Shown: positions 29,012 to 40,889, counted from the first letter of the stretch. The stretch: 64,000 nucleotides of DNA from Pseudomonas hormoni (GCF_018502625.1 NZ_CP075566.1:4715001-4779000); one strand, 5' to 3'. Translations and numbers: made by a program. The notes: generated from the letters alone by a model not told the origin.

Positions 29012-29868
29012 ACACCGTAAAAACCGTACGCGAACTGCGGGCCGCCGTGGCCCGCGCCCGTAGCGAAGGCAAGCGCATTGCCTTCGTGCCGACCATGGGC
29101 AACCTGCACAGCGGTCACATCGCACTGATTACCAAAGCCAGCCAACGGGCGGATTTCGTGGTCGCGAGCATTTTCGTCAACCCGCTGCAATTCGGTGCCG
29201 GCGAAGACCTCGACAAGTACCCCCGTACCCTCGCGGCAGACCAGGAACAACTGTTCCAGGCCGGTTGCCACTTGCTGTTCGCGCCGACCGTTGAAGAGAT
29301 GTACCCCGACGGCATGGCTGGCCAGACCCGCGTCAGCGTGCCGCAACTGTCCGAAGGCCTGTGCGGTGCCAGCCGTCCGGGGCATTTCGAAGGTGTGGCG
29401 ACGGTGGTCAGCAAACTGTTCAACATGGTCCAGCCGGATCTGGCGATCTTTGGCCAGAAAGACTTCCAGCAACTGGCCGTGATTCGCGCGCTGGTGCATG
29501 ACCTGAATATGCCGATCCAGATCATCGGCGAGCCGACGGTCCGCGCAGCTGATGGGCTGGCACTGTCGTCGCGCAATGGATTCCTCAATGAAGAACAGCG
29601 AGCGGTTGCGCCAGTGGTGTACCGGACGCTGTCGTCGATTGCCGAAGCCATTAAACAAGGTGATCGCGATTACCCGGCGCTGATCACGGCACAACAGCAG
29701 CAACTTGAAGCCGCGGGCCTGCGTACCGACTACCTGGAAATCCGCCATGCGCTGACGTTGCGCCCGGCGACCGCGGAAGATCGGGACCTGGTGATTCTGG
29801 TGGCGGCGTTCCTCGGCACCACGCGGTTGATCGATAACCTGCACCTGAACCTCGACGCACCCGCCTGA
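29008..29868 (+). CDS. panC: Pantothenate synthetase
   Basis: This 286-residue ATP-dependent ligase joins pantoate and beta-alanine. The HIGH motif is TMGNLHSGH, the nucleotide-binding block is [18 protein letters not shown], and the KMSKS-like loop is ALSSRNGFL. The start at 29008 shares ATGA with the panB stop, so the two are coupled; the frame open further upstream lies inside panB. Confidence 0.97.
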   Translation: MNTVKTVRELRAAVARARSEGKRIAFVPTMGNLHSGHIALITKASQRADFVVASIFVNPLQFGAGEDLDKYPRTLAADQEQLFQAGCHLLFAPTVEEMYPDGMAGQTRVSVPQLSEGLCGASRPGHFEGVATVVSKLFNMVQPDLAIFGQKDFQQLAVIRALVHDLNMPIQIIGEPTVRAADGLALSSRNGFLNEEQRAVAPVVYRTLSSIAEAIKQGDRDYPALITAQQQQLEAAGLRTDYLEIRHALTLRPATAEDRDLVILVAAFLGTTRLIDNLHLNLDAPA

Positions 29869-29880
29869 ACATCACAAAAC

Positions 29881-29975
29881 CCTGAGGAGCCGAGCTTGCT
29901 CGCGAAAGCGGTGTGTCATTCAGCATTGATGTCGACTGATCCACCGCTTTCGCGAGCAAGCTCGGCTCCTACAGG
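29881..29975. repeat. REPIN between panC and panD
   Basis: Arms GAGGAGCCGAGCTTGCTCGC type (from 29881) and CTTTCGCGAGCAAGCTCGGC...TCCTACA (to 29975). The core is the reverse complement of the core of the REPIN at 27853-27941. Confidence 0.9.
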
Positions 29976-30062
29976 GTCCTGCGTTGCCTCGCCCCCTTAT
30001 TGCCGCCCTTTAAGCCTTCGGGCAAACTGCCCGCCGTTCGATTCCGACCTGGGGAAACACTC

Positions 30063-30443
30063 ATGCACGCCATCATGCTCAAGGCCAAGCTGCATCGCGC
30101 CGAAGTCACCCACGCAGTTCTCGATTACGAAGGTTCCTGCGCCATCGATGGCGAATGGCTGGACTTGTCCGGCATCCGTGAATACGAACAGATACAGATC
30201 TACAACGTCGACAACGGCGAACGCTTCACCACCTACGCGATTAGTGGCGAAGCCGGCTCGCGGATGATTTCGGTCAACGGCGCCGCGGCGCACAAGGCCA
30301 AGGTCGGCGACCGTGTGATCATCTGCGCTTACGCTCACTACAGCGAAGCCGAGCTGCTCAACTTCAAGCCGCGCATGCTCTACATGGCGCCGGGTAACGA
30401 GTTGAGCCACACCAGCAATGCTATTCCAGTTCAGGTTGCCTGA
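30063..30443 (+). CDS. panD: Aspartate 1-decarboxylase (pyruvoyl enzyme precursor)
   Basis: This 126-residue proenzyme makes beta-alanine from aspartate for PanC. The self-cleavage site is YEGSCAIDG, with Gly24-Ser25 in the canonical position, so Ser25 becomes the pyruvoyl cofactor. It also has the catalytic K9 and the Y58-region [10 protein letters not shown]. The ATG at 30063 sets that numbering; an open frame upstream would break it. Confidence 0.97.
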   Translation: MHAIMLKAKLHRAEVTHAVLDYEGSCAIDGEWLDLSGIREYEQIQIYNVDNGERFTTYAISGEAGSRMISVNGAAAHKAKVGDRVIICAYAHYSEAELLNFKPRMLYMAPGNELSHTSNAIPVQVA

Positions 30444-30663
30444 CCGAACCTCCTCTTCCGTTTGTCGGACCGTTCCCTGCCTGATGTATAAAAAAGTACC
30501 GGGAACGGGTCAGACAAAGTCAAGACAGATCGCAGCGCGAGGTTTACTGTATTCGCCCTGTGCCATGAAATCGTGTCGACGCAGTTGACCGGACGCCCAC
30601 CCACAGCGCTCCGGGATTTTTAGTGTTCAAAAGGCCGTTCAAGTAAAAAGGAAACCCGCAGCG

Positions 30664-32328
30664 ATGGCGTACTACCGCACTCCTCACGACGTGACCGCTC
30701 TGCCCGCCTGGCAAGCGCTGAATGACCACCGCCAAGCCATGCAGGATTTCAGCATGCGCGAAGCCTTCAATGCCGATCCGCAGCGCTTTACTCAATTCAC
30801 CCTCAGCAGCTGCGGCCTGTTTCTCGACTACTCGAAGAACCTGATCAACGCCGAGACCCGCGACCTGCTGGTAGGCCTGGCCAACGAAGTCGACCTTCAG
30901 GGCGCGATCAAAGCGCTGTTCGACGGCGAGATCGTCAACTCTTCCGAAGGTCGCCCGGCCCTGCACACCGCGCTGCGCCGTCCAGTGGGCGACAAGTTGT
31001 CGGTCAATGGCGTCAACGTGATGCCCGAAGTACACAAGGTGTTGAACAAGATCACTGACCTCGTGGGCCGCATCCACGACGGTATGTGGCGCGGTTACAC
31101 CGAGAAGCCGATCACCGACGTGGTGAACATCGGCATCGGTGGCTCGTTCCTCGGCCCCGAGCTGGTCTCCGAAGCGCTGCTGTCCTACGCCCAGAAAGGC
31201 GTGCGCTGCCATTACCTGGCGAACATCGACGGCACTGAGCTCCATGAACTGACCATGAAGCTGCGCGCCGAGACCACGCTGTTCATCGTTTCGTCGAAGT
31301 CCTTCAACACCCTCGAAACCCTGAAGAATGCCCAGGCCGCTCGCGCCTGGTACCTGGCTCAGGGCGGTTCGGAAGCCGAGCTGTATCGTCACTTCATCGC
31401 CGTCTCCAGCAACAACGCGGCGGCCGTGGCGTTCGGTATCCGCGAAGAAAACATCTTCCCGATGTGGGACTGGGTCGGCGGTCGTTACTCGCTGTGGTCG
31501 GCCATCGGTTTGCCGATTGCCCTGGCCATCGGCATGTCCAACTTCAAGGAGCTGCTGTCCGGTGCCTACACCATGGACCAGCATTTCCAGAGCGCGCCGT
31601 TCGAACAGAACATGCCGGTGCTGCTGGCGTTGCTCGGTGTCTGGTACGGCAACTTCTGGGGCGCGCAGAGCCACGCGATCCTGCCGTACGACCATTACCT
31701 GCGTAACATCACCAAGCATTTGCAACAGCTGGACATGGAATCCAACGGCAAGAGCGTGCGTCAGGACGGCACGCCGGTGTCTACCGACACTGGCCCGGTG
31801 ATCTGGGGCGGCGTGGGTTGCAACGGTCAGCACGCGTATCACCAGTTGCTGCACCAAGGGACCCAACTGATTCCGGCCGATTTCATCGTGCCGATCGTCA
31901 GCTTCAACCCGGTCTCCGATCACCACCAGTGGCTGTACGCCAACTGCCTGTCGCAAAGCCAGGCACTGATGCTCGGCAAGACCCGCGCCGAGGCCGAAGC
32001 CGAGTTGCGGGACAAGGGCATGGCCGAAGCGGACGTGCAGAAACTCGCGCCGCACAAGGTGATCCCGGGCAACCGTCCGAGCAACACGTTGGTAGTCGAA
32101 CGCATCAGCCCGCGTCGTCTCGGCGCACTGGTGGCGATGTACGAACACAAAGTCTTCGTGCAAAGCGTGGTCTGGGGCATCAACGCCTTCGACCAGTGGG
32201 GCGTGGAGCTGGGCAAAGAGCTGGGCAAAGGCGTCTACAATCGCCTGGTCGGCAGCGAAGAAACCCCGGCTGACGATGCGTCCACCCAAGGGCTGATCAA
32301 TTACTTCCGCGGTCGTCACCGCGGGTAA
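30664..32328 (+). CDS. pgi: Glucose-6-phosphate isomerase
   Basis: This 554-residue cytosolic enzyme interconverts glucose-6-phosphate and fructose-6-phosphate. In pseudomonads, which lack phosphofructokinase, it works mainly in gluconeogenesis and hexose recycling. Signatures [19 protein letters not shown] and [17 protein letters not shown] are intact, with phosphate-binding [13 protein letters not shown] and [17 protein letters not shown] lies upstream of the ATG. Confidence 0.97.
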   Translation: MAYYRTPHDVTALPAWQALNDHRQAMQDFSMREAFNADPQRFTQFTLSSCGLFLDYSKNLINAETRDLLVGLANEVDLQGAIKALFDGEIVNSSEGRPALHTALRRPVGDKLSVNGVNVMPEVHKVLNKITDLVGRIHDGMWRGYTEKPITDVVNIGIGGSFLGPELVSEALLSYAQKGVRCHYLANIDGTELHELTMKLRAETTLFIVSSKSFNTLETLKNAQAARAWYLAQGGSEAELYRHFIAVSSNNAAAVAFGIREENIFPMWDWVGGRYSLWSAIGLPIALAIGMSNFKELLSGAYTMDQHFQSAPFEQNMPVLLALLGVWYGNFWGAQSHAILPYDHYLRNITKHLQQLDMESNGKSVRQDGTPVSTDTGPVIWGGVGCNGQHAYHQLLHQGTQLIPADFIVPIVSFNPVSDHHQWLYANCLSQSQALMLGKTRAEAEAELRDKGMAEADVQKLAPHKVIPGNRPSNTLVVERISPRRLGALVAMYEHKVFVQSVVWGINAFDQWGVELGKELGKGVYNRLVGSEETPADDASTQGLINYFRGRHRG

Positions 32329-32336
32329 CTCCCATC

Positions 32337-32430
32337 CCTGTAGGAGCGAAGCTTGCTCGCGAAGAACGATAACTCGGTGTCCCTGATACACCGAGTCGCC
32401 TTCTTCGCGAGCAAGCTTCGCTCCTACAGG
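32337..32430. repeat. REPIN between pgi and acs
   Basis: Near-perfect inverted arms CCTGTAGGAGCGAAGCTTGC... and ...GCAAGCTTCGCTCCTACAGG. The spacer itself carries an inner dyad (ACTCGGTGT...ACACCGAGT), so the whole RNA would fold as one long hairpin. Confidence 0.92.
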
Positions 32431-32497
32431 GTGGTGTTTGTTCTCGGGTCGGCGCATCTTTATTACTTGTTTACCAAAACAAGAATAAGGAACCGTC

Positions 32498-34435
<1,938 letters not shown>

Positions 34436-34446
34436 CGCACCACCCT

Positions 34447-34556
34447 TTGTAGGAGCGAGCTTGCTCGCGATGAACTCAAGCGCACCGCGTTTATTCGGGA
34501 AATACGCGTTATCGTTAACGTCCATCGCCGGCAAGCCGGTCTCGCTCCCAAAAGGG
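34447..34556. repeat. Mixed REP pair
   Basis: One arm is of the GTAGGAGCGAGCTTGCTCGC type (from 34449), the other of the CCGGCAAGCCGGTCTCGCTC type (to about 34549). The arms therefore come from two REP subfamilies. The spacer has ACGCGTTATCGTTAACG (34504-34520), shared with the element at 25702. Confidence 0.8.
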
Positions 34557-34601
34557 AGCAATACAGAGTTTGCCGCGTTTCATTTTCACCACTGAGTCGC
34601 C

Positions 34602-35474
34602 ATGGAATTCATCCGCAGCCGCATCGAAACCCAGGTCATGAGCCTCACCGGTCTGTCCCTCGGCAAGCTCGACCTGGAAAACCCCAAGGGCGATCCTGGC
34701 CTGTTCGGTCCCGACTCGGTGAGTTGGCAGGTTCACGGCGACTTCAGCAGCATGCTCATCGGCGGTATCAGCGCGCTGATGCTGCAAGCCCTGCACCCAT
34801 TGGCGCTGGCCGGGGTCTGGGACCATTCGAATTTTCGCGAGGACATGCTCGGTCGCCTGCGCCGCACCGGGCAGTTCATTTCCGGCACCACGTTCGGCTC
34901 GCGCCAGGATGCGGACTGGCTGATCGAGAAAGTGCGCACCATCCACCTGCAAGTGACCGGCACCGCGCCGGATGGTCGGCCTTACGCCGCGAGTAATCCC
35001 GATCTGCTGACCTGGGTGCACGTAGCCGAGGTCAGCAATTTTCTCGCGGCGCATTTGCGTTACCGCAATCCGCACCTGTCTGCGGCCGATCAGGACCGTT
35101 ACTACAATGAAATCGCCTTAATCGCCGAACGACTCGGTGCTCGTGGTGTGCCCCGTTCGCGACAGGAAATAGCCGATTACCTTGAGCGCATACGTCCACA
35201 ACTGCTGTGCGACGATCGCAGTCGCGAGGTGTTGCGACTGCTGTTGAACGCCCCGGCCCCCAGCCGTCTGGCCAAGCCGTTCGGCGGGTTGATGATGCAG
35301 GCCGGCATCGACCTGCTGCCGGATTGGGCGAGTGACATGCTGGGCGTCCGCCAGACTCCGCTGCAACGCACGCTGATCCGCGCCAGCGTCAACCGCAGTG
35401 CACCGATGCTGCGATGGGCCGTGCGTAATGGCTCGGTGCATCGGGCGAAGCGGCGGATGGGATTGTTGACCTGA
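34602..35474 (+). CDS. MpaB-type oxygenase family protein (DUF2236)
   Basis: This 290-residue protein of the ER-bound oxygenase MpaB/latex-clearing-protein superfamily has the family core WQVHGDFSSML, LQALHPLALAGVWDHSNF and RRTGQFISGTTFGS, plus HVAEVSNFLAAHLRY. The conserved histidines are compatible with b-heme binding. There is no signal peptide. The substrate is unknown. It stands alone between two REPINs. Confidence 0.8.
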   Translation: MEFIRSRIETQVMSLTGLSLGKLDLENPKGDPGLFGPDSVSWQVHGDFSSMLIGGISALMLQALHPLALAGVWDHSNFREDMLGRLRRTGQFISGTTFGSRQDADWLIEKVRTIHLQVTGTAPDGRPYAASNPDLLTWVHVAEVSNFLAAHLRYRNPHLSAADQDRYYNEIALIAERLGARGVPRSRQEIADYLERIRPQLLCDDRSREVLRLLLNAPAPSRLAKPFGGLMMQAGIDLLPDWASDMLGVRQTPLQRTLIRASVNRSAPMLRWAVRNGSVHRAKRRMGLLT

Positions 35475-35482
35475 TCCATATT

Positions 35483-35573
35483 TGTAGGAGCGAGGCTTGC
35501 CCGCGAAGAACGATAGCGCGGTGTATCCGCCAGACCGCGCGGCATTCTTCGCGGGCAAGCCTCGCTCCTACAG
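35483..35573. repeat. REPIN
   Basis: Perfect 28-bp inverted arms (TGTAGGAGCGAGGCTTGCCC...GAAGAA at 35483-35510 and its complement at 35546-35573) enclose a 35-nt spacer containing GCGCGGTG...ACCGCGCG. Confidence 0.93.
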
Positions 35574-35638
35574 GTTCTCCGTCGCTCAAGCTGTTAAACT
35601 CCCGCGCCAAATTCCCTCCCTCCTGCAAGGCGCCCAGC

Positions 35639-36655
35639 ATGTCTTCCTTGAATCAGGCGCTGCGCGCCGCCCTCGATCATCGCCAGGACCTGCTTGCCGA
35701 ACTGCATCAGCAAGGCACCGATTGCTATCGCCTGTTCCATGGCAGCCAGGAAGGTGCTGGCGGCCTGACCATCGACCGCTACGGCCCGCAACTGTTGGTG
35801 CAGAGCTTTCACCAGGCACTGGAGCGCGATGCCCTGCTGCAACTGCACGAAGCGATCAATCAACACCTGGGCTTCGAGACTCTGCTGGTCTACAACGACC
35901 GCTCCCGGGGCAACTCGCGCATCGACCGCGAAGACACCGTTTACCGCGCCGATGAAGCCGCCCTGCAAGACCTGGTCGGCCACGAATGGGGCCTGAACTA
36001 TCGGGTCCGTGGCCGCCACGCCGGTCAGGACCCGTTGCTGTTCCTCGACCTGCGCAACACCCGCGGCTGGGTCAAGGAACACAGCCAGCACAAAAGCGTG
36101 CTGAACCTGTTTGCCTACACCTGCGGCGTCGGCCTGAGCGCTGCGGCCGGTGGCGCAAGCGAAGTGTGCAACCTGGATTTCGCCGAGGGCAATCTGGCGG
36201 TTGGCCGCGAAAACGGTCTGCTCAATCCGCAGTTGCCGACCATGCAGTTCATCCAGTCCGATTACTTCCCGGCCATTCGCCAGCTCGCCGGTCTGCCCAT
36301 CAGCCAGCGCCGCGGGCAGAAATTGCCGAGCTATCAACGCCTGGAACAACGTCAATACGACCTGGTGTTGCTGGACCCACCGGCCTGGGCCAAGAGCGCT
36401 TTCGGCACCGTCGACCTGCTGCGCGACTACCAGAGCCTGCTCAAACCCGCGCTGCTGACAACCGCCGACAATGGCGTGCTGATTTGCTGCAACAACCTGG
36501 CAAAAGTCAGCATGGACGACTGGCGCGAACAGGTATTGCGTTGCGCCGAGAAAGCCGGGCGACCGGTGCGCGAGTGGACGGTGATGAAACCGGGCGGCGA
36601 TTTCCCGTCCCTGGATCAACAGCCACCGCTGAAAACCCTGATCCTGCAACTCTGA
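35639..36655 (+). CDS. Class I SAM-dependent methyltransferase, RlmI-like
   Basis: This 338-residue protein has an N-terminal substrate-binding region (DCYRLFHGSQEGAGGLTIDRYG, a PUA-associated element) and a Rossmann methyltransferase domain: SAM loop LNLFAYTCGVGLSAAAGGA, LDFAEGNL acidic position and catalytic-site LDPPAWAKS. It resembles the RlmI/RlmK group of 23S rRNA m5C/m7G methyltransferases but lacks the full PUA domain, so the exact RNA target is open. AAGG lies 8 nt before the ATG. Confidence 0.85.
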   Translation: MSSLNQALRAALDHRQDLLAELHQQGTDCYRLFHGSQEGAGGLTIDRYGPQLLVQSFHQALERDALLQLHEAINQHLGFETLLVYNDRSRGNSRIDREDTVYRADEAALQDLVGHEWGLNYRVRGRHAGQDPLLFLDLRNTRGWVKEHSQHKSVLNLFAYTCGVGLSAAAGGASEVCNLDFAEGNLAVGRENGLLNPQLPTMQFIQSDYFPAIRQLAGLPISQRRGQKLPSYQRLEQRQYDLVLLDPPAWAKSAFGTVDLLRDYQSLLKPALLTTADNGVLICCNNLAKVSMDDWREQVLRCAEKAGRPVREWTVMKPGGDFPSLDQQPPLKTLILQL

Positions 36656-36760
36656 AACTCAAAGAAACTTTCAGATAAATCCTGTAACGCAGGGTGGCTT
36701 CGGAACCGGATTCGCGTGCCATACTCCAACGCACTCCGATTCAGACAGATGAAGCCACAC

Positions 36761-39700
36761 ATGCCCAAAGGATTGATCCGCGCTATCGGCGCCTTGTTGA
36801 CTGCTCTGGCCCTCTACAGCCTGCTGGGGTTTCTGATTTTGCCGGGCATCGCATTGCGGGTGGCCAACCAACAATTGGCCAACTACGCCACGACGCCCGC
36901 GACCATTCAGCGAATCGAACTCAACCCCTTCAGTCTTGAAGTCACCCTGTGGGGCCTGATCATCGGCGAGCCGGGCAAGGAACAGGTCGGCTTCGAACGC
37001 CTGTACGCCAACCTGCAGATCGACAGCCTGTGGACCAAAGCGCTGCATCTGTCCGATATCGAACTGGACAAACCCAAGACCGAAATCCTCTTCGGCAAGG
37101 ACGGCAAACTCAATCTGCTCGGCCTGTTCAAAATCCCCGCCAGCGAACCGACCCCGGCCGACCCGAACGCCAAACCGTTTCCACTGCGCGTAGAGCGGAT
37201 CAAACTGGCCGACGGTGCCGTGCACTTCAAGGATGACCGTCCCAGCGAAGCTATCGAGTTCCTCTACGACAAACTCGATTTCGAGCTGAAAAACCTCAGC
37301 ACCCTGCCCGAAGACAGCGCCGACATGACCCTTGTGGCCATCGGCCCGAACGGTGGGCAGCTCGACTGGACCGGCAATTTCAGCCTGATCCCGATCGCCT
37401 CCGAAGGTAAGCTGAAAGTCACCGACGGTCAGATGAAAGCCTTTTGGCCCTATGTGCGTGACGCGCTGCCGCTGGTGCTGGAAAACGGCGTGCTGAACCT
37501 GAGCACCGACTACAAACTCAATCTGTCCAAGGAAACCGAACTGCTGCTGAGCAACGTCGCGGTCAGCGTGGCGCCTTTCGCCATCAACGCCCCGGACGGT
37601 CGACCGCTGGCGAAGCTCGCGCGACTGGACATCACCGACACCACGGTGGACCTGGCCAAACAGCAAGTAGTGGTTGGTAAAATCCGCAGCAATAAATTGG
37701 AAACCTGGGCGGCGCTTGAAGCTGACGGCCAACTCGACTGGCAGAAGCTGTTCGCCAGCCAACCGTCCAAGGAAGCCGCGAAAGCCAAAGCCGAACCCGT
37801 CAGCACGCCAGCAGCAGCCGACTCGCCGAAAACCCCTGCCGCGCCAAGCAAGCCTTGGCAGGTGTTGCTCAAAGACGTGCAACTGCGCGATTACCAGGTG
37901 CACCTGGCCGATCGAAAAGCGCAACCCGCCGTGACGCTGGACCTGAACCCGCTGAACCTGGACCTGCAGAATTTCGACAGTCTCAATGGATCGCCCTTTA
38001 CCCTCAAGCTCGACACCGGCGTAGGCAAGCAAGGCAAGATCACCGCGGATGGCGAGGTCAATCTGGCCCCGGTCAGCGCCAGACTCAACGTGCAGACCAA
38101 GGACATCGACCTGCGGGTTGCCCAGTCCTACATCAACCCGTTCATTCGCCTCGAACTGCGCAGCGGCATGCTTGGCAGCGACCTGGCGGTCAACCTGAAA
38201 AGCACCGAGCCGCTGGCGCTCAGCGTGACAGGACGCGCGCAGATCGATCAACTGCACACCCTCGACACCCTGAAAACCCGCGACTTCCTCAAATGGCAGC
38301 AGGTGGTGCTCGAAGGCTTGAATTATCAACACGGCGACAGCCTGTCGATCGACAGGATCAACCTGTTCCAACCCTATGTGCGCTTCATGATCAACGATGA
38401 CCGCACCACCAACGTCGATGACCTGCTGATCCCCCAGCCGCCTGACTCCGGTGCCAAAACGGCCGCCGCCAAACCGGCCGCCAGCAAGGACAAACCGCTG
38501 GGCATCCATATCGGTGGCATTGCCATCAATGACGGCTCGGCCAACTTTGCCGACTTCAGTTTGACCCCGAATTTCGCTACCGCCGTGCAACAACTCAACG
38601 GCCAGATCGGCACCATCGACAGCCGTCAGGCGAAACCGGCGACCGTGGATATCAAAGGTAAGGTCGATCGTTATGCACCGGTGACCATCAAGGGTTCGGT
38701 CAATCCGTTCGATCCGATGGCCAGCCTCGACATCGCCACCAGTTTCAAACGGGTGGAACTGACCACGCTGACGCCCTACTCCGGCAAGTTCGCCGGCTAC
38801 CGAATCCGCAAGGGCCGGCTCAATCTCGACTTGCATTACCTGATCACCAAAGGTCAGCTCAAGGCTGAAAACAAAGTGGTGGTCGAGCAGTTGCAGCTCG
38901 GTGAAAAGGTCGACAGCCCGGACGCAGTCAGCCTGCCGTTGAAACTGGCGATTGCCCTGCTCAAGGACGTCGACGGCAAGATCTCCATCGAACTGCCGGT
39001 CACCGGCGACCTCAACAATCCACAGTTCAGCGTTATGCCGATTGTCTGGCAGACCCTGCGCAACCTGATCGTCAAGGCCGCCGCTGCGCCGTTCAAAATG
39101 ATCGGCGGACTGGTCAGTGGCGGTGGTTCGGAAGACCTGGGCACCGTGTCGTTCGCGCCGGGCTCAAGCGACCTGAGCAAGGAGGCCGAGGGTTCCTTGG
39201 TCAAGCTGTCCCAGGCCCTCAAGGAACGCCCGGCCCTGCGCCTGGAAATCGAAGGCACCGCTGCCGCCAAGAGCGATGGCCCGCTGATCGCCGAGCAACG
39301 CCTGGAACGGGAATACCAGTACAACTACTACAAAATGCTCCAGCGGCGCGGCGACAAGGTGCCGGCGCAAGCCTCGTTGCTGCAAGTACCGGACGGCGAG
39401 AAAGACCCGCTGCTGGAAGGCATCTACCGCACTCGCCTGAAAACCCAGCCGCCCGCCGAATGGAAGGATCTGGGCAAGGAAGAACGCACCGTGAAAATGC
39501 GCGCGGACGTGATCAAGTTCTGGAGTACCAGCGACGTGCTGTTGCGCCAACTCGGCCAGGATCGCGCCAGCAGCATCAAGGATTATCTGGTCGACAAGGG
39601 TCAGTTGGCCGATGAGCGCGTATATTTCATCGACGCCAGCCTCGGCGAACCGGAAAGTGACGGTAAGGTGGTGACACCACTGCATCTGGACGCCGAATGA
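36761..39700 (+). CDS. Large AsmA-like DUF748 envelope protein
   Basis: This protein of about 979 residues has a single N-terminal membrane helix (about 10-35 from MPKGLIRAIGALL) and a long periplasmic region of repeated beta-rich AsmA/DUF748 segments (IELNPFSLEVTLWGL, KPWQVLLKDVQLRDYQVHLADRKA). A C-terminal part from about 805 resembles an OmpA-like core (FAPGSSDLSKEAEGSLVKLSQAL). AsmA-like proteins form grooves that move lipids between membranes; that role here is inference. Two starts are possible, 36749 and 36761; GAAG sits 6 nt before the latter. It overlaps the next gene by 4 nt. Confidence 0.82.
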   Translation: MPKGLIRAIGALLTALALYSLLGFLILPGIALRVANQQLANYATTPATIQRIELNPFSLEVTLWGLIIGEPGKEQVGFERLYANLQIDSLWTKALHLSDIELDKPKTEILFGKDGKLNLLGLFKIPASEPTPADPNAKPFPLRVERIKLADGAVHFKDDRPSEAIEFLYDKLDFELKNLSTLPEDSADMTLVAIGPNGGQLDWTGNFSLIPIASEGKLKVTDGQMKAFWPYVRDALPLVLENGVLNLSTDYKLNLSKETELLLSNVAVSVAPFAINAPDGRPLAKLARLDITDTTVDLAKQQVVVGKIRSNKLETWAALEADGQLDWQKLFASQPSKEAAKAKAEPVSTPAAADSPKTPAAPSKPWQVLLKDVQLRDYQVHLADRKAQPAVTLDLNPLNLDLQNFDSLNGSPFTLKLDTGVGKQGKITADGEVNLAPVSARLNVQTKDIDLRVAQSYINPFIRLELRSGMLGSDLAVNLKSTEPLALSVTGRAQIDQLHTLDTLKTRDFLKWQQVVLEGLNYQHGDSLSIDRINLFQPYVRFMINDDRTTNVDDLLIPQPPDSGAKTAAAKPAASKDKPLGIHIGGIAINDGSANFADFSLTPNFATAVQQLNGQIGTIDSRQAKPATVDIKGKVDRYAPVTIKGSVNPFDPMASLDIATSFKRVELTTLTPYSGKFAGYRIRKGRLNLDLHYLITKGQLKAENKVVVEQLQLGEKVDSPDAVSLPLKLAIALLKDVDGKISIELPVTGDLNNPQFSVMPIVWQTLRNLIVKAAAAPFKMIGGLVSGGGSEDLGTVSFAPGSSDLSKEAEGSLVKLSQALKERPALRLEIEGTAAAKSDGPLIAEQRLEREYQYNYYKMLQRRGDKVPAQASLLQVPDGEKDPLLEGIYRTRLKTQPPAEWKDLGKEERTVKMRADVIKFWSTSDVLLRQLGQDRASSIKDYLVDKGQLADERVYFIDASLGEPESDGKVVTPLHLDAE

Positions 39701-39996
39701 TGATCAGACAATTGCTGTTCGGCCTGGCGCTGGCACTGGCGGCCAGTCAGGCTTCGGCCGCCGATACCCTGCGCTGCGGCAGTCAGTTGGTCAGCGTCGG
39801 GGACAGGTCCAGCGAGGTGCTGCAGAAGTGCGGTGAACCGGTCAGCCGCGATCTGTTGGGCTACAAGCGCAGTGCCAATCGGCGGGAAGAATTCCAGGTC
39901 GAGGAATGGACCTACGGGCCTAGCGGCGGGATGTATCAGTACCTGCGGTTTGAAGGGAATCGGTTGAAGCAGATCACCAGCAAGCGCGGTAATTGA
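39697..39996 (+). CDS. Small secreted DUF2845 protein
   Basis: This 99-residue protein has signal peptide MMIRQLLFGLALALAASQASA, then the DUF2845 core (TLRCGSQLVSVGDRSSEVLQKCGEP, EEWTYGPSGGMYQYLRFEGNRL) with two cysteines likely to form a disulfide. It is coupled to the DUF748 gene by an ATGA overlap, which suggests a shared envelope function; none is known. Confidence 0.85.
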   Translation: MMIRQLLFGLALALAASQASAADTLRCGSQLVSVGDRSSEVLQKCGEPVSRDLLGYKRSANRREEFQVEEWTYGPSGGMYQYLRFEGNRLKQITSKRGN

Positions 39997-40011
39997 ACCC
40001 AATACAAAACC

Positions 40012-40059
40012 AAAAGTGTGGGAGCGAGACCGGCAAGCCGGTCTCGCTCCCACACTTTT
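40012..40059. repeat. Perfect REP-type palindrome acting as likely bidirectional terminator
   Basis: 22-bp perfect arms (AAAAGTGTGGGAGCGAGACC..., loop CAAG) with A and T tracts on either side, 15 bp after the DUF2845 stop. It combines the second REP subtype of this genome (GAGACCGGCAAGCCGGTCTC) with a terminator shape. Confidence 0.88.
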
Positions 40060-40083
40060 TGATTTTGCGGTGCCCACAATAGA

Positions 40084-40115
40084 ACAGGCCCCAAACACGA
40101 ATGTCCGGGGCCTGT
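40084..40115 (-). terminator. Hairpin downstream of the BON-domain gene
   Basis: Stem ACAGGCCCC / GGGGCCTGT with a 14-nt loop, followed on the minus strand by TCTATTGTG, a weak T-tract. It lies about 105 bp after the BON gene and could end its transcript. Confidence 0.5.
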
Positions 40116-40220
40116 AATGGCCACATCCTTGTGGCCGTCGCATGAACTCTCAAGTGGCGGCAGACGTATGACTCGGCTCGTCTACCGCGTCTTCTCCCGG
40201 TCCAGGCGAGAAGTCTTGCC

Positions 40221-40574
40221 TTACTCGGCTTTCAGGCCGTCAGCGGAGACCGCTTTGACGCCTTTGATTTTCTTGGTGATGGCCACAGCAGTGGCTTTCT
40301 GAGCGTCAGTCACCGCGACGGTAGACGACAGGGATACAACACCTTTGTTGGTTTCGACTTTGATGTCGGTACCAGGAATGCCTTTTTCGGTAACCAGGTC
40401 ACTTTTGACTTTGGTGGTGATCCAGGTATCGGAGGTAGCTTCCTTGGCCTTGGTCACTTCTCCGGCAGCCAGGGTCATTGGCGCTTGGGTGACTTGGGTC
40501 TGTGCAAATGCAGCGTTGGCCATGGTCAGGGTCAGAGCGGTAGCAGCAGCGGCAGCGATAGCGAACTTCTTCAT
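40221..40574 (-). CDS. Periplasmic BON-domain protein
   Basis: This 117-residue protein has a signal peptide (MKKFAIAAAAATALTLTMAN, cleavage at AFA-Q) and one BON domain (WITTKVKSDLVTEKGIPGTDIKVETNKGVVSLSS cut here into WITTKVKSDLVTEKGIPGTD and VVSLSSTV). It resembles single-BON relatives of OsmY that respond to envelope or osmotic stress. AGGAG lies 7-8 nt before the ATG. It is monocistronic. Confidence 0.88.
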   Translation of the reverse strand: MKKFAIAAAAATALTLTMANAAFAQTQVTQAPMTLAAGEVTKAKEATSDTWITTKVKSDLVTEKGIPGTDIKVETNKGVVSLSSTVAVTDAQKATAVAITKKIKGVKAVSADGLKAE

Positions 40575-40838
40575 ACGAGTAACTCCTGTTTTTCTAGAAA
40601 GTCTGCTGCGTGTCTTGTCAGCAGGGTTACCAGAGATATTGCGAACGCTGTGCCAACTTTTAGGTGGATGATAAATCCTTATAAATCAGTATGTTATGGA
40701 AAAGGCTAATTTTCGGAATCATGCAAAATGCATGACTTCGGAATTATGTACATGCAAGTTGCGGGTTTTAGCACAGGCCTAAGGCCATGAATTATTGGAA
40801 GTTTTCTCAATTACTCCAATTTGCCCCGAACGGCGAAC
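40575..40838. other. AT-rich intergenic region between the BON gene and pilA
   Basis: No gene was found. The region is clearly AT-richer than its surroundings and contains a small dyad ATGCA-AAA-TGCAT (about 40723-40735) and nearby CGGAATCATG / CGGAATTATG repeats. I looked for a tRNA gene here, because pilA sits beside one in some pseudomonads, and saw none. Confidence 0.4.
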
Positions 40839-40873
40839 AAAAAAAATGCCCCGCGTCGTGAAACGCGGGGCAT
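40839..40873 (-). terminator. Rho-independent terminator of pilA
   Basis: On the minus strand, ATGCCCCGCGT, a 6-nt loop and ACGCGGGGCAT are followed by seven T, 17 bp beyond the pilA stop. Confidence 0.93.
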
Positions 40874-40889
40874 GGAACAGACTTGGAAT

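Noticed and set aside
36671..38836. 721-codon open frame opposite the DUF748 gene
   Set aside because: Antisense shadow; composition is repetitive Val/Gly/Gln, and the start lies inside the DUF748 gene without a ribosome site.
40575..40889. tRNA gene beside pilA, as in some pseudomonads
   Set aside because: No cloverleaf-compatible stems or TTCGA-type T-loop could be found in the AT-rich stretch.
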